Below are positions 57,621 to 64,000 of a stretch of DNA of 64,000 nucleotides, piece by piece. Location of the stretch: assembly GCF_019192735.1 (NCBI RefSeq), contig NZ_JAHTKP010000011.1, forward strand, positions 124,001 to 188,000. The letters are read 5' to 3'. Under the pieces are notes generated by a model. The model saw nothing but the letters and a program-made list of their open reading frames with translations, did not search any database and was not told where the DNA came from. The position numbers were made by a program, and so were the translations under genes. The stretch's first letter is position 1, and every line of letters begins with the position of its first letter. Source of the DNA: Kitasatospora aureofaciens (GTDB lineage: Bacteria > Actinomycetota > Actinomycetes > Streptomycetales > Streptomycetaceae).

Positions 57621-58724
57621 CTAGAGCATGAAGTCGGGGATCCCGGCGGGCAGGATAAATCGGAACCGGGCGCCGCCGCCGGGCGCGCGGTCGACGCGGA
57701 TCGAGCCGCCGTGGGCCTCCACGATGCCCTTGACGATATAGAGGCCCAGGCCCGTGCCGCCGCGCTTGGAGCCGCGCCAGAAGCGGGTGAAGACGCGCGG
57801 CATCGAGTCCTCGGGGATGCCGCTGCCTTCGTCGCTCACGGTGACCGCTGTGCCTTCCACGATGCGGGGCGGGGTGCCGGAGCGCTCCCAGACGGGCGCC
57901 TCGACGACCTCCTTGGCCGGTGCCACCTCGATCGTGACAGTTCCCTCGCCGTGCCGCACCGCATTTTCCAGCAGGTTGGCGAGCACCTGGTCGACCTTGT
58001 CCGGGTCGGCCCACAGGACGGTCAGCGGCTCGGTGATCCGGATGTCGAAGCGCTCCTCGGGGATGCCGGTGGCGACCTTGCGCTCGACGTGCCGGCGCAC
58101 CGCGGCGGCCAGGTCGACCACCTGCTTGCGCAGCTCCAGCCGCCCTGCGTCGATCCGGGAGATGTCGAGCAGCTCGGCGATCAGCCGGGTGACCCGGTCG
58201 GCGTCGGCGTCGACGGTCTCCAGCATCAGCCGCTTCTGCCCGTCGGTGAACCGCTCCCACTTGGCCAGCAGCGTCGCCGTGAAGCCCTTGACGCTGGTCA
58301 GCGGCGAGCGCAGCTCGTGCGCGACGGTGGCGATCAGCTCGGCGTGGCTGCGCTCGGTGCGGCGCCGGGCCTCGGTGCCGCGCAGCGCGATCACCAGGCG
58401 CTCCAGCGGCCCCAGCGGCGCGCACCGCACGTACCGGGCGGAGACCAGCACCTCACGGCCGCCGGGCAGCAGCAGGTTGCGCTCCGGCTGGCCGGTCCGG
58501 GTGGCCAGGCCGCCGTACGGGTCGGTCAGCTGCCACCAGCGGCGCCCGTCCAGGTCCTCCAGCGGGAGGACGTCCTCCAGCTCCCTGCCGAGCGCGGCCT
58601 CCCGGAGCACGCCGGTGATCCGGGCCGCGGCCCGGTTGAAGCAGACCACCCGGCCCAGCGCGTCGGCGACCACCAGGCCGTCCGGCAGGTCGTCCGGGTC
58701 GAGCTCTGGCCCGCTGCCGACCAT
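57621..58724 (-). CDS. Orphan sensor histidine kinase, PAS-HisKA-HATPase
   Basis: 367 residues, cytosolic (no membrane segment). PAS at about 10-115 (DGLVVADALGRVVCFNRAAA), HisKA with the phospho-acceptor His in ATVAHELRSPLTSVKGF, then HATPase_c with N box NLLENAVRHG, G1 DEGSGIPED and G2 GTGLGLYIVKGIVEAHGG. No response regulator is adjacent. Signal and partner are unknown. Its position behind pheST and next to the rRNA methyltransferase and infC group suggests it belongs to the conserved neighbourhood rather than acquired DNA. Confidence 0.9.
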   Translation of the reverse strand: MVGSGPELDPDDLPDGLVVADALGRVVCFNRAAARITGVLREAALGRELEDVLPLEDLDGRRWWQLTDPYGGLATRTGQPERNLLLPGGREVLVSARYVRCAPLGPLERLVIALRGTEARRRTERSHAELIATVAHELRSPLTSVKGFTATLLAKWERFTDGQKRLMLETVDADADRVTRLIAELLDISRIDAGRLELRKQVVDLAAAVRRHVERKVATGIPEERFDIRITEPLTVLWADPDKVDQVLANLLENAVRHGEGTVTIEVAPAKEVVEAPVWERSGTPPRIVEGTAVTVSDEGSGIPEDSMPRVFTRFWRGSKRGGTGLGLYIVKGIVEAHGGSIRVDRAPGGGARFRFILPAGIPDFML

Positions 58725-58830
58725 GGGTGTCCTCCCCGATTACCCACCGTGCCGTTCCCCCCACCGAGGCGACCCTAGCGCCTCCATGCCCCCGGCAGTA
58801 GGGCCTGACGGGTGGATCGTGCCGCCGCCG

Positions 58831-59697
58831 TCAGTCGTTCGAGCGACAGCCGCCGGGCGAGCGCTGCGCCCTGGCCGAGGCGTACAGGCAGACGGCCGCC
58901 GCCGTGGCCAGGTTGAGGCTCTCGGCGTGCCCGTGGATCGGGACGCGCACGACCTCGTCGGTGAGCGCGCGGGTCTCTTCCGGGAGCCCCCACGCCTCGT
59001 TGCCGAACACCCATGCGCCGGGTGCGCCGAGGGTGCCCTCGTCGAGCTCCTGGTCCAGGTCGCGCTCCCCCGCGCCGTCCGCGGCGAGCACCCGGATCCC
59101 GGCCGCGCGCAGCTGCCCGACCGCCTCCTCGACCGGTACGCCGACCGCGACCGGCAGGTGGAACAGGCTGCCCACGGAGGCCCGGACGGCCTTCGGGTTG
59201 TACAGGTCCACGGAGGCGTCGGTGAGCACCACGGCGTCCGCGCCGGCCGCGTCGGCGGTGCGCAGCACGGTGCCGGCGTTCCCGGGGTCGCGGACGTGGG
59301 CGAGGATCGCGACCAGCTTCGGGCGGGCCTTCAGCACCTCGGCGAACGGCGTGTCGATGAAGCGGCAGAGCGCCACGATGCCCTGCGGGGTCACCGTGTC
59401 GCAGATCCCGGCGATGACCTCGTCGGTGGCGGTGAGCACCGGCAGCCCCTCGGCGAGCGCGGCATCGACGATGCCGGCGTGCCGCTCGGCGGCCTCCGGG
59501 GTCACGTACACCTCGACCACGGCATGCTCGGCCGAGCCCGGCAGCTGGCCGAAGGCGACGGCCTCCCGGACGGCCTGCGGGCCCTCGGCCAGGAAGCGGC
59601 GCTCCTTGGTGCGCTGGTTCCGCTTGGCGAGCCGGCGGGCGGCGACGACGCGCGGCGAGCGCAGGGAGGTGAGCAGGGGGGTGTCGGTGCTCGGCAT
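58831..59697 (-). CDS. SpoU-family rRNA methyltransferase
   Basis: 288 residues. The N-terminal substrate-binding domain begins LLTSLRSPRVVAARRLAKRN and contains RFLAEGPQAVREA. The SPOUT core has motif 1 HVRDPGNAGTVLRTADAAG, motif 2 AWVFGNEAWGL and motif 3 SLNLATAAAVCLY. It methylates 2'-OH of a nucleotide, probably in 23S rRNA given the location beside rplT; the position cannot be told. ATG 59697 starts the conserved part. This is the second SpoU enzyme in the window. Confidence 0.88.
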   Translation of the reverse strand: MPSTDTPLLTSLRSPRVVAARRLAKRNQRTKERRFLAEGPQAVREAVAFGQLPGSAEHAVVEVYVTPEAAERHAGIVDAALAEGLPVLTATDEVIAGICDTVTPQGIVALCRFIDTPFAEVLKARPKLVAILAHVRDPGNAGTVLRTADAAGADAVVLTDASVDLYNPKAVRASVGSLFHLPVAVGVPVEEAVGQLRAAGIRVLAADGAGERDLDQELDEGTLGAPGAWVFGNEAWGLPEETRALTDEVVRVPIHGHAESLNLATAAAVCLYASARAQRSPGGCRSND

Positions 59698-59787
59698 GGT
59701 CTCGTTCTCTGTGGCGGGGTGGCTCGCGGGGTGGCTCACGGTGCAGGCTGCGCTTCGAGGCAGGGGCTTCGAGGCAGGAAATGCAGA

Positions 59788-59819
59788 ACCGGACCCGCAG
59801 GAGAGCCTGCGGGTCCGGT
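59788..59819 (-). terminator. Terminator of infC-rpmI-rplT
   Basis: Perfect 13-bp arms (59788-59800 and 59807-59819) with a short loop, 24 bp past the rplT stop on the minus strand. Confidence 0.7.
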
Positions 59820-59843
59820 CAGAGCTCAACTGATCCCGGAAGA

Positions 59844-60239
59844 TCAGGCGGCGTCGGCGGCAGCCTTGGGGGCGTTGACGTCGGCCGGCAGCGCCTTCTG
59901 AGCGACCTCGACCAGGGAGGCGAACGCACCCGGGTCGTTGACGGCCAGGTCGGCCAGCATCTTGCGGTCGATCTCGACGCTGGCGGCCTTCAGGCCCTGC
60001 ACGAAGCGGTTGTAGGTGATGCCGTTGGCACGGGCCGCAGCGTTGATGCGCTGGATCCACAGCTGACGGAAGTCGCCCTTGCGCTTCTTGCGGTCGTTGA
60101 AGTTGTAGACCAGCGAGTGGGTGACCTGCTCCTTGGCCTTGCGGTACAGGCGCGAACGCTGGCCACGGTAGCCGCTGGCGCGCTCCAGGATGACCCGGCG
60201 CTTCTTGTGGGCGTTGACTGCCCGCTTGACGCGTGCCAC
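59844..60239 (-). CDS. rplT: 50S ribosomal protein L20
   Basis: 131 residues. The basic N-terminal arm ([20 protein letters not shown]) and the globular part ([40 protein letters not shown]) match bL20 throughout, with a short Ala-rich C-terminal extension. It binds 23S rRNA early in 50S assembly and in some bacteria represses this operon. Third gene of infC-rpmI-rplT. Confidence 0.97.
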   Translation of the reverse strand: MARVKRAVNAHKKRRVILERASGYRGQRSRLYRKAKEQVTHSLVYNFNDRKKRKGDFRQLWIQRINAAARANGITYNRFVQGLKAASVEIDRKMLADLAVNDPGAFASLVEVAQKALPADVNAPKAAADAA

Positions 60240-60348
60240 TTGATTACTCCTTGGGTTGGACCACGGACTACTTCACGCGGTCCGTCATTCGAATGGGTCG
60301 GGAAGGATCAGCTGCCCCGCTCACGGCTCGCGCCGGGCGGGAGGGCGA

Positions 60349-60543
60349 TCACTTGCCGAGAAGCTTCTTGATCTTCTTGGCGTCAGCGGGGGCCAGCTCG
60401 ACCGTCCCGGCCAGCTTGCGGGTCAGCGTCGAGGGCTTGTGCTCCAGGAGGTGGCGGCGGCCGGCGCGCTCGCGCAGCACCTTGCCAGAGCCACTGATCT
60501 TGAAGCGCTTGCTGGCGCCACTGTGCGTCTTCTGCTTCGGCAT
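60349..60543 (-). CDS. rpmI: 50S ribosomal protein L35
   Basis: 64 residues, standard bL35 length: [20 protein letters not shown] at the start and [20 protein letters not shown] later. Lies between infC and rplT with about 110-140 bp on each side, the usual order. Confidence 0.97.
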   Translation of the reverse strand: MPKQKTHSGASKRFKISGSGKVLRERAGRRHLLEHKPSTLTRKLAGTVELAPADAKKIKKLLGK

Positions 60544-60679
60544 TTCGCCGTATCTCCTCGTCGGTCCCGTTCACGCCCGCGCGGTCTGCGCGGGCGTGAA
60601 CTGGATGGATCTGCGTGACCGGGCGGGGCGCCCTGTCACCTTGGGGCCGGTCTCCCGGACTGCCCTGGCCCGTGAAGGC

Positions 60680-61426
60680 TCAGGCGCCCTGGGAGGCGGC
60701 CGGCTGCTCGACCGGAGCGTCGGCCTCGGCGGCCGGCGCCTCGGCCGGGGCGTCCTGCGCCTCGATCTCGGCGTCGTCGGTCACCAGGTCGTCGGTCACC
60801 AGGTCGTCGGCCACCGCGTCGTCGTCCGCGGCGGCGTCGGAGCCGGGGGTACGGCCCTGACGCTCGGCCTTGCGGGCGTCCGCGAGGGCGCGGGCCTCGG
60901 CCATCGCCTCGGTCTTCTTCTTGTGCGGGCCAAGAACCATGATCATGTTTCGGCCGTCCTGCTTCGGCGAGGACTCGACGAAACCCAGGTCCTGGACGTC
61001 GTCGGCGAGCCGCTGCAGCAGACGGAAGCCCAGCTCGGGGCGGGACTGCTCACGACCGCGGAACATGATCGTGATCTTGACCTTGTCGCCCTGCTTGAGG
61101 AACCGGACGACGTGACCCTTCTTGGTGTCATAGTCGTGCGGGTCGATCTTCGGCCGGAGCTTCATCTCCTTGATGACCGTGTGCGCCTGGTTCTTGCGCG
61201 CCTCACGGGCCTTCATGGCCGACTCGTACTTGAACTTGCCGTAGTCCATGAGCTTGCACACCGGCGGCCGGGCGGTCGCCGCGACCTCGACCAGGTCGAG
61301 GTCGTACTCCTGTGCGAGCTCCAGCGCCTTGGCAAGCGGCACGATGCCGACCTGCTCGCCGCTGGGACCGACGAGTCGCACCTCCGGGACGCGAATCCGG
61401 TCGTTGATGCGGGGCTCGGTGCTGAT
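60680..61426 (-). CDS. infC: Translation initiation factor IF-3 (non-canonical AUC start)
   Basis: About 248 residues. The IF3-N part reads [20 protein letters not shown] and [20 protein letters not shown], and the IF3-C part [20 protein letters not shown] and [20 protein letters not shown]. An acidic Ala/Glu/Asp-rich tail of about 55 residues follows, encoded in part by a 15-nt tandem repeat. The first in-frame GTG (61381) would remove 15 conserved residues. AGGAGG stands just before ATC 61426, so an AUC start is most likely, in line with the rare start codons known for infC, which IF3 uses for autoregulation. Confidence 0.93.
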   Translation of the reverse strand: MSTEPRINDRIRVPEVRLVGPSGEQVGIVPLAKALELAQEYDLDLVEVAATARPPVCKLMDYGKFKYESAMKAREARKNQAHTVIKEMKLRPKIDPHDYDTKKGHVVRFLKQGDKVKITIMFRGREQSRPELGFRLLQRLADDVQDLGFVESSPKQDGRNMIMVLGPHKKKTEAMAEARALADARKAERQGRTPGSDAAADDDAVADDLVTDDLVTDDAEIEAQDAPAEAPAAEADAPVEQPAASQGA

Positions 61427-61560
61427 GGGGCCTCCTCGGTTGCACCTTCTGCGATGCGGCCGTCGGACGGCGGTCGCACGTAGTGGACTCGACCACTGGG
61501 CGGGGCTTCATTCGTGCTGCGCTGCCCGGCACCTGCCGGCACCGCGTGCACCGCGACACG

Positions 61561-61590
61561 AAAAAAGCCCCGCTCGGTACAAGCGGGGCT
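61561..61590 (-). terminator. Intrinsic hairpin with U tract in the infC leader
   Basis: Arms AGCCCCGCT and AGCGGGGCT (9 bp) with a 7-nt loop, followed on the minus strand by six T. It precedes infC by 135 nt and no gene lies between it and the divergent gene, so it looks like an attenuator. A TATGCT hexamer upstream on the minus strand (near 61788) may be the -10. The rest of 61427-61901 shows no gene. Confidence 0.7.
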
Positions 61591-61901
61591 CCACACAACC
61601 GGGGGCGGCGCCCGGTGAGGGGCGCTGCGGCGACTCGGCGCCGTGGCGCCCGTCGCGGACCGGACCCGTCGACCGCGAGGCCGATCAGGTGGGAGACTTT
61701 CATGGTTGCCCTCTCGGGCCTCCTGGGTGGAGCCTCCACTTGCTGGCCAGGCGCCCATGCGGGATCCCGGCCGGTCAGTCTCGAAGCATACAGCGCCGCG
61801 GGGTCGAACGCTATTCCGCCCCGGCGCACTGCCTGTTTGTGCGCTACGAGGCCCTTGTACGCTCCACGTGTACCTGCACGGCACGACGGAACGAGCCCCC
61901 C

Positions 61902-62279
61902 TTGAGCAGCGAGCCCACCCAGACCCCCGGCGCGGACGACGACGCGATCGGCTTCGACGACCTGACCCGGGACATCGCCGAGGTCCCGGCCGTCGAGGTG
62001 ATCACCACCGTCGCGGTGCACCTGATGAGCGCCGCCGCGGTCAAGTGCGGCCTGGCCGAGGGCGGCGAGAAGGACAAGGACCTCGACGAGGCCCGCAAGC
62101 TGATCACCGCGCTGGCCGGGCTGGTCACCGCCGGCGCCCCGGAGATCAGCAACTTCCACGCCGCCCCGCTGCGCGACGGCCTGCGCTCGCTGCAGCTGGC
62201 CTTCCGCGAGGCCTCGGTCGTGCCGGACGCGCCGGGCGCGGGCCCGGGCGAGAAGTTCACCGGGCCGGTCTACGCCTGA
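61902..62279 (+). CDS. DUF1844 family protein
   Basis: 125 residues. The core DLTRDIAEVPAVEVITTVAV, HLMSAAAVKCGL and DLDEARKLITALAGLV is the DUF1844 signature. Small soluble helical protein of unknown role, found beside infC in actinobacteria. TTG 61902 is the only start in frame that gives a compact N terminus (SSEPTQTPGADDD), with GAACGAG 6 nt upstream; no ATG or GTG is available. Diverges from infC, converges with the SseB gene. Confidence 0.8.
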   Translation: MSSEPTQTPGADDDAIGFDDLTRDIAEVPAVEVITTVAVHLMSAAAVKCGLAEGGEKDKDLDEARKLITALAGLVTAGAPEISNFHAAPLRDGLRSLQLAFREASVVPDAPGAGPGEKFTGPVYA

Positions 62280-62290
62280 CATTCCGCGAG

Positions 62291-62320
62291 AGGGCACCTA
62301 CGAAATTTCGTAGGTGCCCT
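62291..62320. terminator. 30-nt perfect palindrome, bidirectional terminator
   Basis: AGGGCACCTACGAAA followed at once by its exact complement. It lies between the convergent DUF1844 and SseB genes, 12 and 6 bp from their stops, with TT after the plus-strand arm. Confidence 0.85.
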
Positions 62321-62325
62321 TTGCG

Positions 62326-63069
62326 CTACCGCCGGTACAGCGGCTCGCCGGGCAGCTGCGCGGTCGCCGGAAGGACCGCCAGGTCCAGGCCCCGGTCGAG
62401 CCGGACCCGCAGCACCGGGTCCCCCGCCACGGCCTGCCCGACCCGCTGCGCCGCCGCCTGCACGCCCGGCTGGTCCAGCGCCGGGTCGAACACCACCGCG
62501 AGCACCCCGTCCGTGCCCTCGGACGGCTCCAGCAGGCCGGTCACCACCTGCGGCTCGGCCGCCAGCAGCGCCCGGACCGCCTCGCGCACCTCGGGGTCGC
62601 GCGCCGGCGGCAGGTAGGGCCGGTTCTCGGCCAGGGCGCGCAGCCTGGCGCCGCTCAGCTGGTACGGCACCGGGCCGGCCGGGTCGATCAACAGGGTGTC
62701 GGCCCGCTCCGAGAAGGCGACCATCGCGGCCTGCGGGGCGGCCACCGGCGCCGGGCGCGCATCGGCCCGCCAGCGGGCGAGCGTCTCCAGCGAGGTGAAG
62801 GCCGGCAGCGCGCGGCGCCCGTCCGGGGCCTCCAGTACCGGGACCGCCATGTCGCTGGTCTTCTCGTGCTTGTGCCCGTGCTCGTCCACCTCGACCTCGC
62901 CGAGGAGGGCGACGATCGGGACCATCAGCCGGGTCGGGGGGAGCGCCGCGAGCAGCTCGGGTTCGGCCGTGCGGTCCTGCGACCAGCGGGCGAGCGCCGC
63001 GGTCAGCGCCGGGTCGGCGGTGCCGTCGTCGCCGGAGAAGCCGGGGTTCGGGATGTTCTTGCGGTCCAC
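62326..63069 (-). CDS. SseB family protein
   Basis: 247 residues with the SseB N-terminal domain: MVPIVALLGEVEVDEHGHKH, then VPVLEAPDGRRALPAFTSLE and LLIDPAGPVPYQLSG, typical of actinobacterial SseB-like proteins. Their role outside enteric rhodanese-linked cases is unknown. The frame is open to 63378, but GTG 63069 follows TAGGGT by 7 nt, the geometry of a leaderless transcript, and begins the conserved DRKNIPNPGFSGDDG. Diverges from the racemase-fold gene. Confidence 0.82.
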   Translation of the reverse strand: MDRKNIPNPGFSGDDGTADPALTAALARWSQDRTAEPELLAALPPTRLMVPIVALLGEVEVDEHGHKHEKTSDMAVPVLEAPDGRRALPAFTSLETLARWRADARPAPVAAPQAAMVAFSERADTLLIDPAGPVPYQLSGARLRALAENRPYLPPARDPEVREAVRALLAAEPQVVTGLLEPSEGTDGVLAVVFDPALDQPGVQAAAQRVGQAVAGDPVLRVRLDRGLDLAVLPATAQLPGEPLYRR

Positions 63070-63160
63070 CCGGCCGACCCTATGCCACCGCGCGCCGGGA
63101 GCCTCACAAATGTGCACGCGGGGCCTACCCCTGGGTAGCCGGGTGTGGCAGCCTGCGCGC

Positions 63161-64000
63161 ATGGTGATGCTCGAACCCGCCCTCGCCGCCACCCCGGTCA
63201 CCGACCGCGCCCGGTACGACCGGGCCACCGCGCACCTGGACGGGCCGGTGGCCGTCGTCGACCTCGCCGCCTTCGACGCCAACGCCGCCGGCCTGGTCCG
63301 CCGGGCGGGCGGCAAGCCGGTCCGGGTGGCCAGCAAGTCGGTGCGCTGCCGGGCCCTGCTGGACCGGGCGCTGGCCACGGGCGGCTTCGCCGGGGTGATG
63401 AGCTACACCCTCGACGAGTCGCTCTGGCTGGCCCGCACCGGCGTGCGCGACGTCCTGCTCGCCTACCCGTCCGCCGACCGGGCCGGCTTCGCCGAGCTGA
63501 CCGCCGACCCCGAGCTTGCCTGCGAGGTCACCGTCGTCCTCGACGACCCCGCCCAGCTCGACCTGATCGACAAGGCCCGGGGCGGCGACGCCGAGGTGCG
63601 GGTCTGCCTGGAGCTGGACACCGCGCTGCACCTGCTCGGCGGACGCGTCCGGGTGGGCGCCCGCCGCTCCCCGCTGCGCACGCCCGAGGATCTCGGCGCC
63701 TTCGCCGAACTCGTCCAGCACCGCCGGGGCTTCCGGGTGGTCGGCCTGATGGCGTACGAGGGGCACGTCGCCGGGGTGGGCGACCGGGTGCCCGGGCGGC
63801 CGGTGCGCTCCCAGCTGATCCGGCTGATGCAGGCCAAGTCCCGCACCGAGCTGGCCGAGCGGCGCGCGGCCGTGGTCCGGCGGCTGCGGCAGGTGGCCGA
63901 GCTGGAGTTCGTCAACGGCGGCGGCACCGGCAGCGTGGAGACCACCGCCGCGGAGCGGGCGGTCACCGAGGTGGCGGCCGGCTCCGGGCTGTACCAGCCG
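63161..64000 (+). CDS. Alanine racemase N-terminal-fold amino acid aldolase/deaminase (cut by window edge)
   Basis: 280 residues before the window ends. The PLP barrel starts VAVVDLAAFDANAAGLVRRA and has the Schiff-base Lys in VRVASKSVRCRAL. MSYTLDESLWLARTGVRDVL, VCLELDTALHL and FVNGGGTGSVETT fit the D-threonine aldolase-like/amino acid deaminase group rather than true alanine racemase. The C-terminal metal-binding part is outside the window. ATG 63161 is used; ATG 63167 is also possible. Promoter: CAGCCT lies 6 nt before the start, possibly leaderless. Confidence 0.82.
   Translation, partial: MVMLEPALAATPVTDRARYDRATAHLDGPVAVVDLAAFDANAAGLVRRAGGKPVRVASKSVRCRALLDRALATGGFAGVMSYTLDESLWLARTGVRDVLLAYPSADRAGFAELTADPELACEVTVVLDDPAQLDLIDKARGGDAEVRVCLELDTALHLLGGRVRVGARRSPLRTPEDLGAFAELVQHRRGFRVVGLMAYEGHVAGVGDRVPGRPVRSQLIRLMQAKSRTELAERRAAVVRRLRQVAELEFVNGGGTGSVETTAAERAVTEVAAGSGLYQP

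Noticed and set aside
61500-61508. Antiterminator segment complementary to the infC leader hairpin
   Set aside because: AAGCCCCGC can pair with the 3' arm but lies downstream of the U tract, so it is transcribed too late to prevent termination.

Overview
The window looks like chromosomal core DNA from a member of the Streptomycetaceae (Streptomyces or Kitasatospora). Evidence: very high G+C with G/C-ending codons, the sporulation gene ssgB, a GH46 chitosanase, a CGNR regulator, a Ser/Thr kinase, a SpoIIE-type phosphatase, and the arg, phe and infC clusters in the arrangement usual for streptomycetes. Most long ORFs on the strand opposite a gene are G+C-driven shadows and are left out.

Layout. 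1-5100: start of thrS (cut by the window edge), a small DUF4365 operon, a DEDD exonuclease, two separate tRNA-Val(CAC) genes, a frameshifted TIGR02611 membrane gene and ssgB. 5100-10000: CGNR regulator, thiol oxidoreductase, acetyltransferase and the pabB-pabC pair for folate. 10170-10690: tRNA-Gly, tRNA-Cys and three tandem tRNA-Val(GAC). 11650-17725: receptor kinase, SpoU methyltransferase and a five-module SpoIIE phosphatase. 17800-24700: cobalamin genes cobA, a BluB-CobT fusion with a roughly 650-residue disordered extension, and cobL. 25700-28340: methionine importer metNIQ. 29800-38000: a sigma region 4-like protein, argH, argG and the operon argC-J-B-D-R with visible ARG boxes.

38045-42593 is the main find: a 4,549-bp insertion with 5'-TG...CA-3' ends, 70-bp terminal inverted repeats (65/70 identical) built from short sub-repeats, and a perfect 5-bp target duplication (GCAGG). 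It carries a TnsA-like endonuclease gene reading inward from the right but no tnsB, tnsC or tniQ. I read it as a defective or trans-mobilised Tn7-like element. Its cargo is a translationally coupled pair: a four-TM protein with a duplicated extracytoplasmic domain, and an orphan solute-binding lipoprotein.

42600-53620: rRNA-type methyltransferase, VOC and S4 proteins, a PF04672-type methyltransferase, a deacetylase-like lipoprotein, SDR, 3-hydroxyacyl-CoA dehydrogenase, an orphan sugar-binding lipoprotein, chitosanase with a palindromic operator, and a GntR/YtrA-type ABC operon with a leaderless promoter. 53700-64000: pheS-pheT, an orphan histidine kinase, a second SpoU methyltransferase, infC-rpmI-rplT (AUC start and a leader hairpin with a U tract), a DUF1844 protein, an SseB protein and the start of an alanine racemase-fold enzyme.
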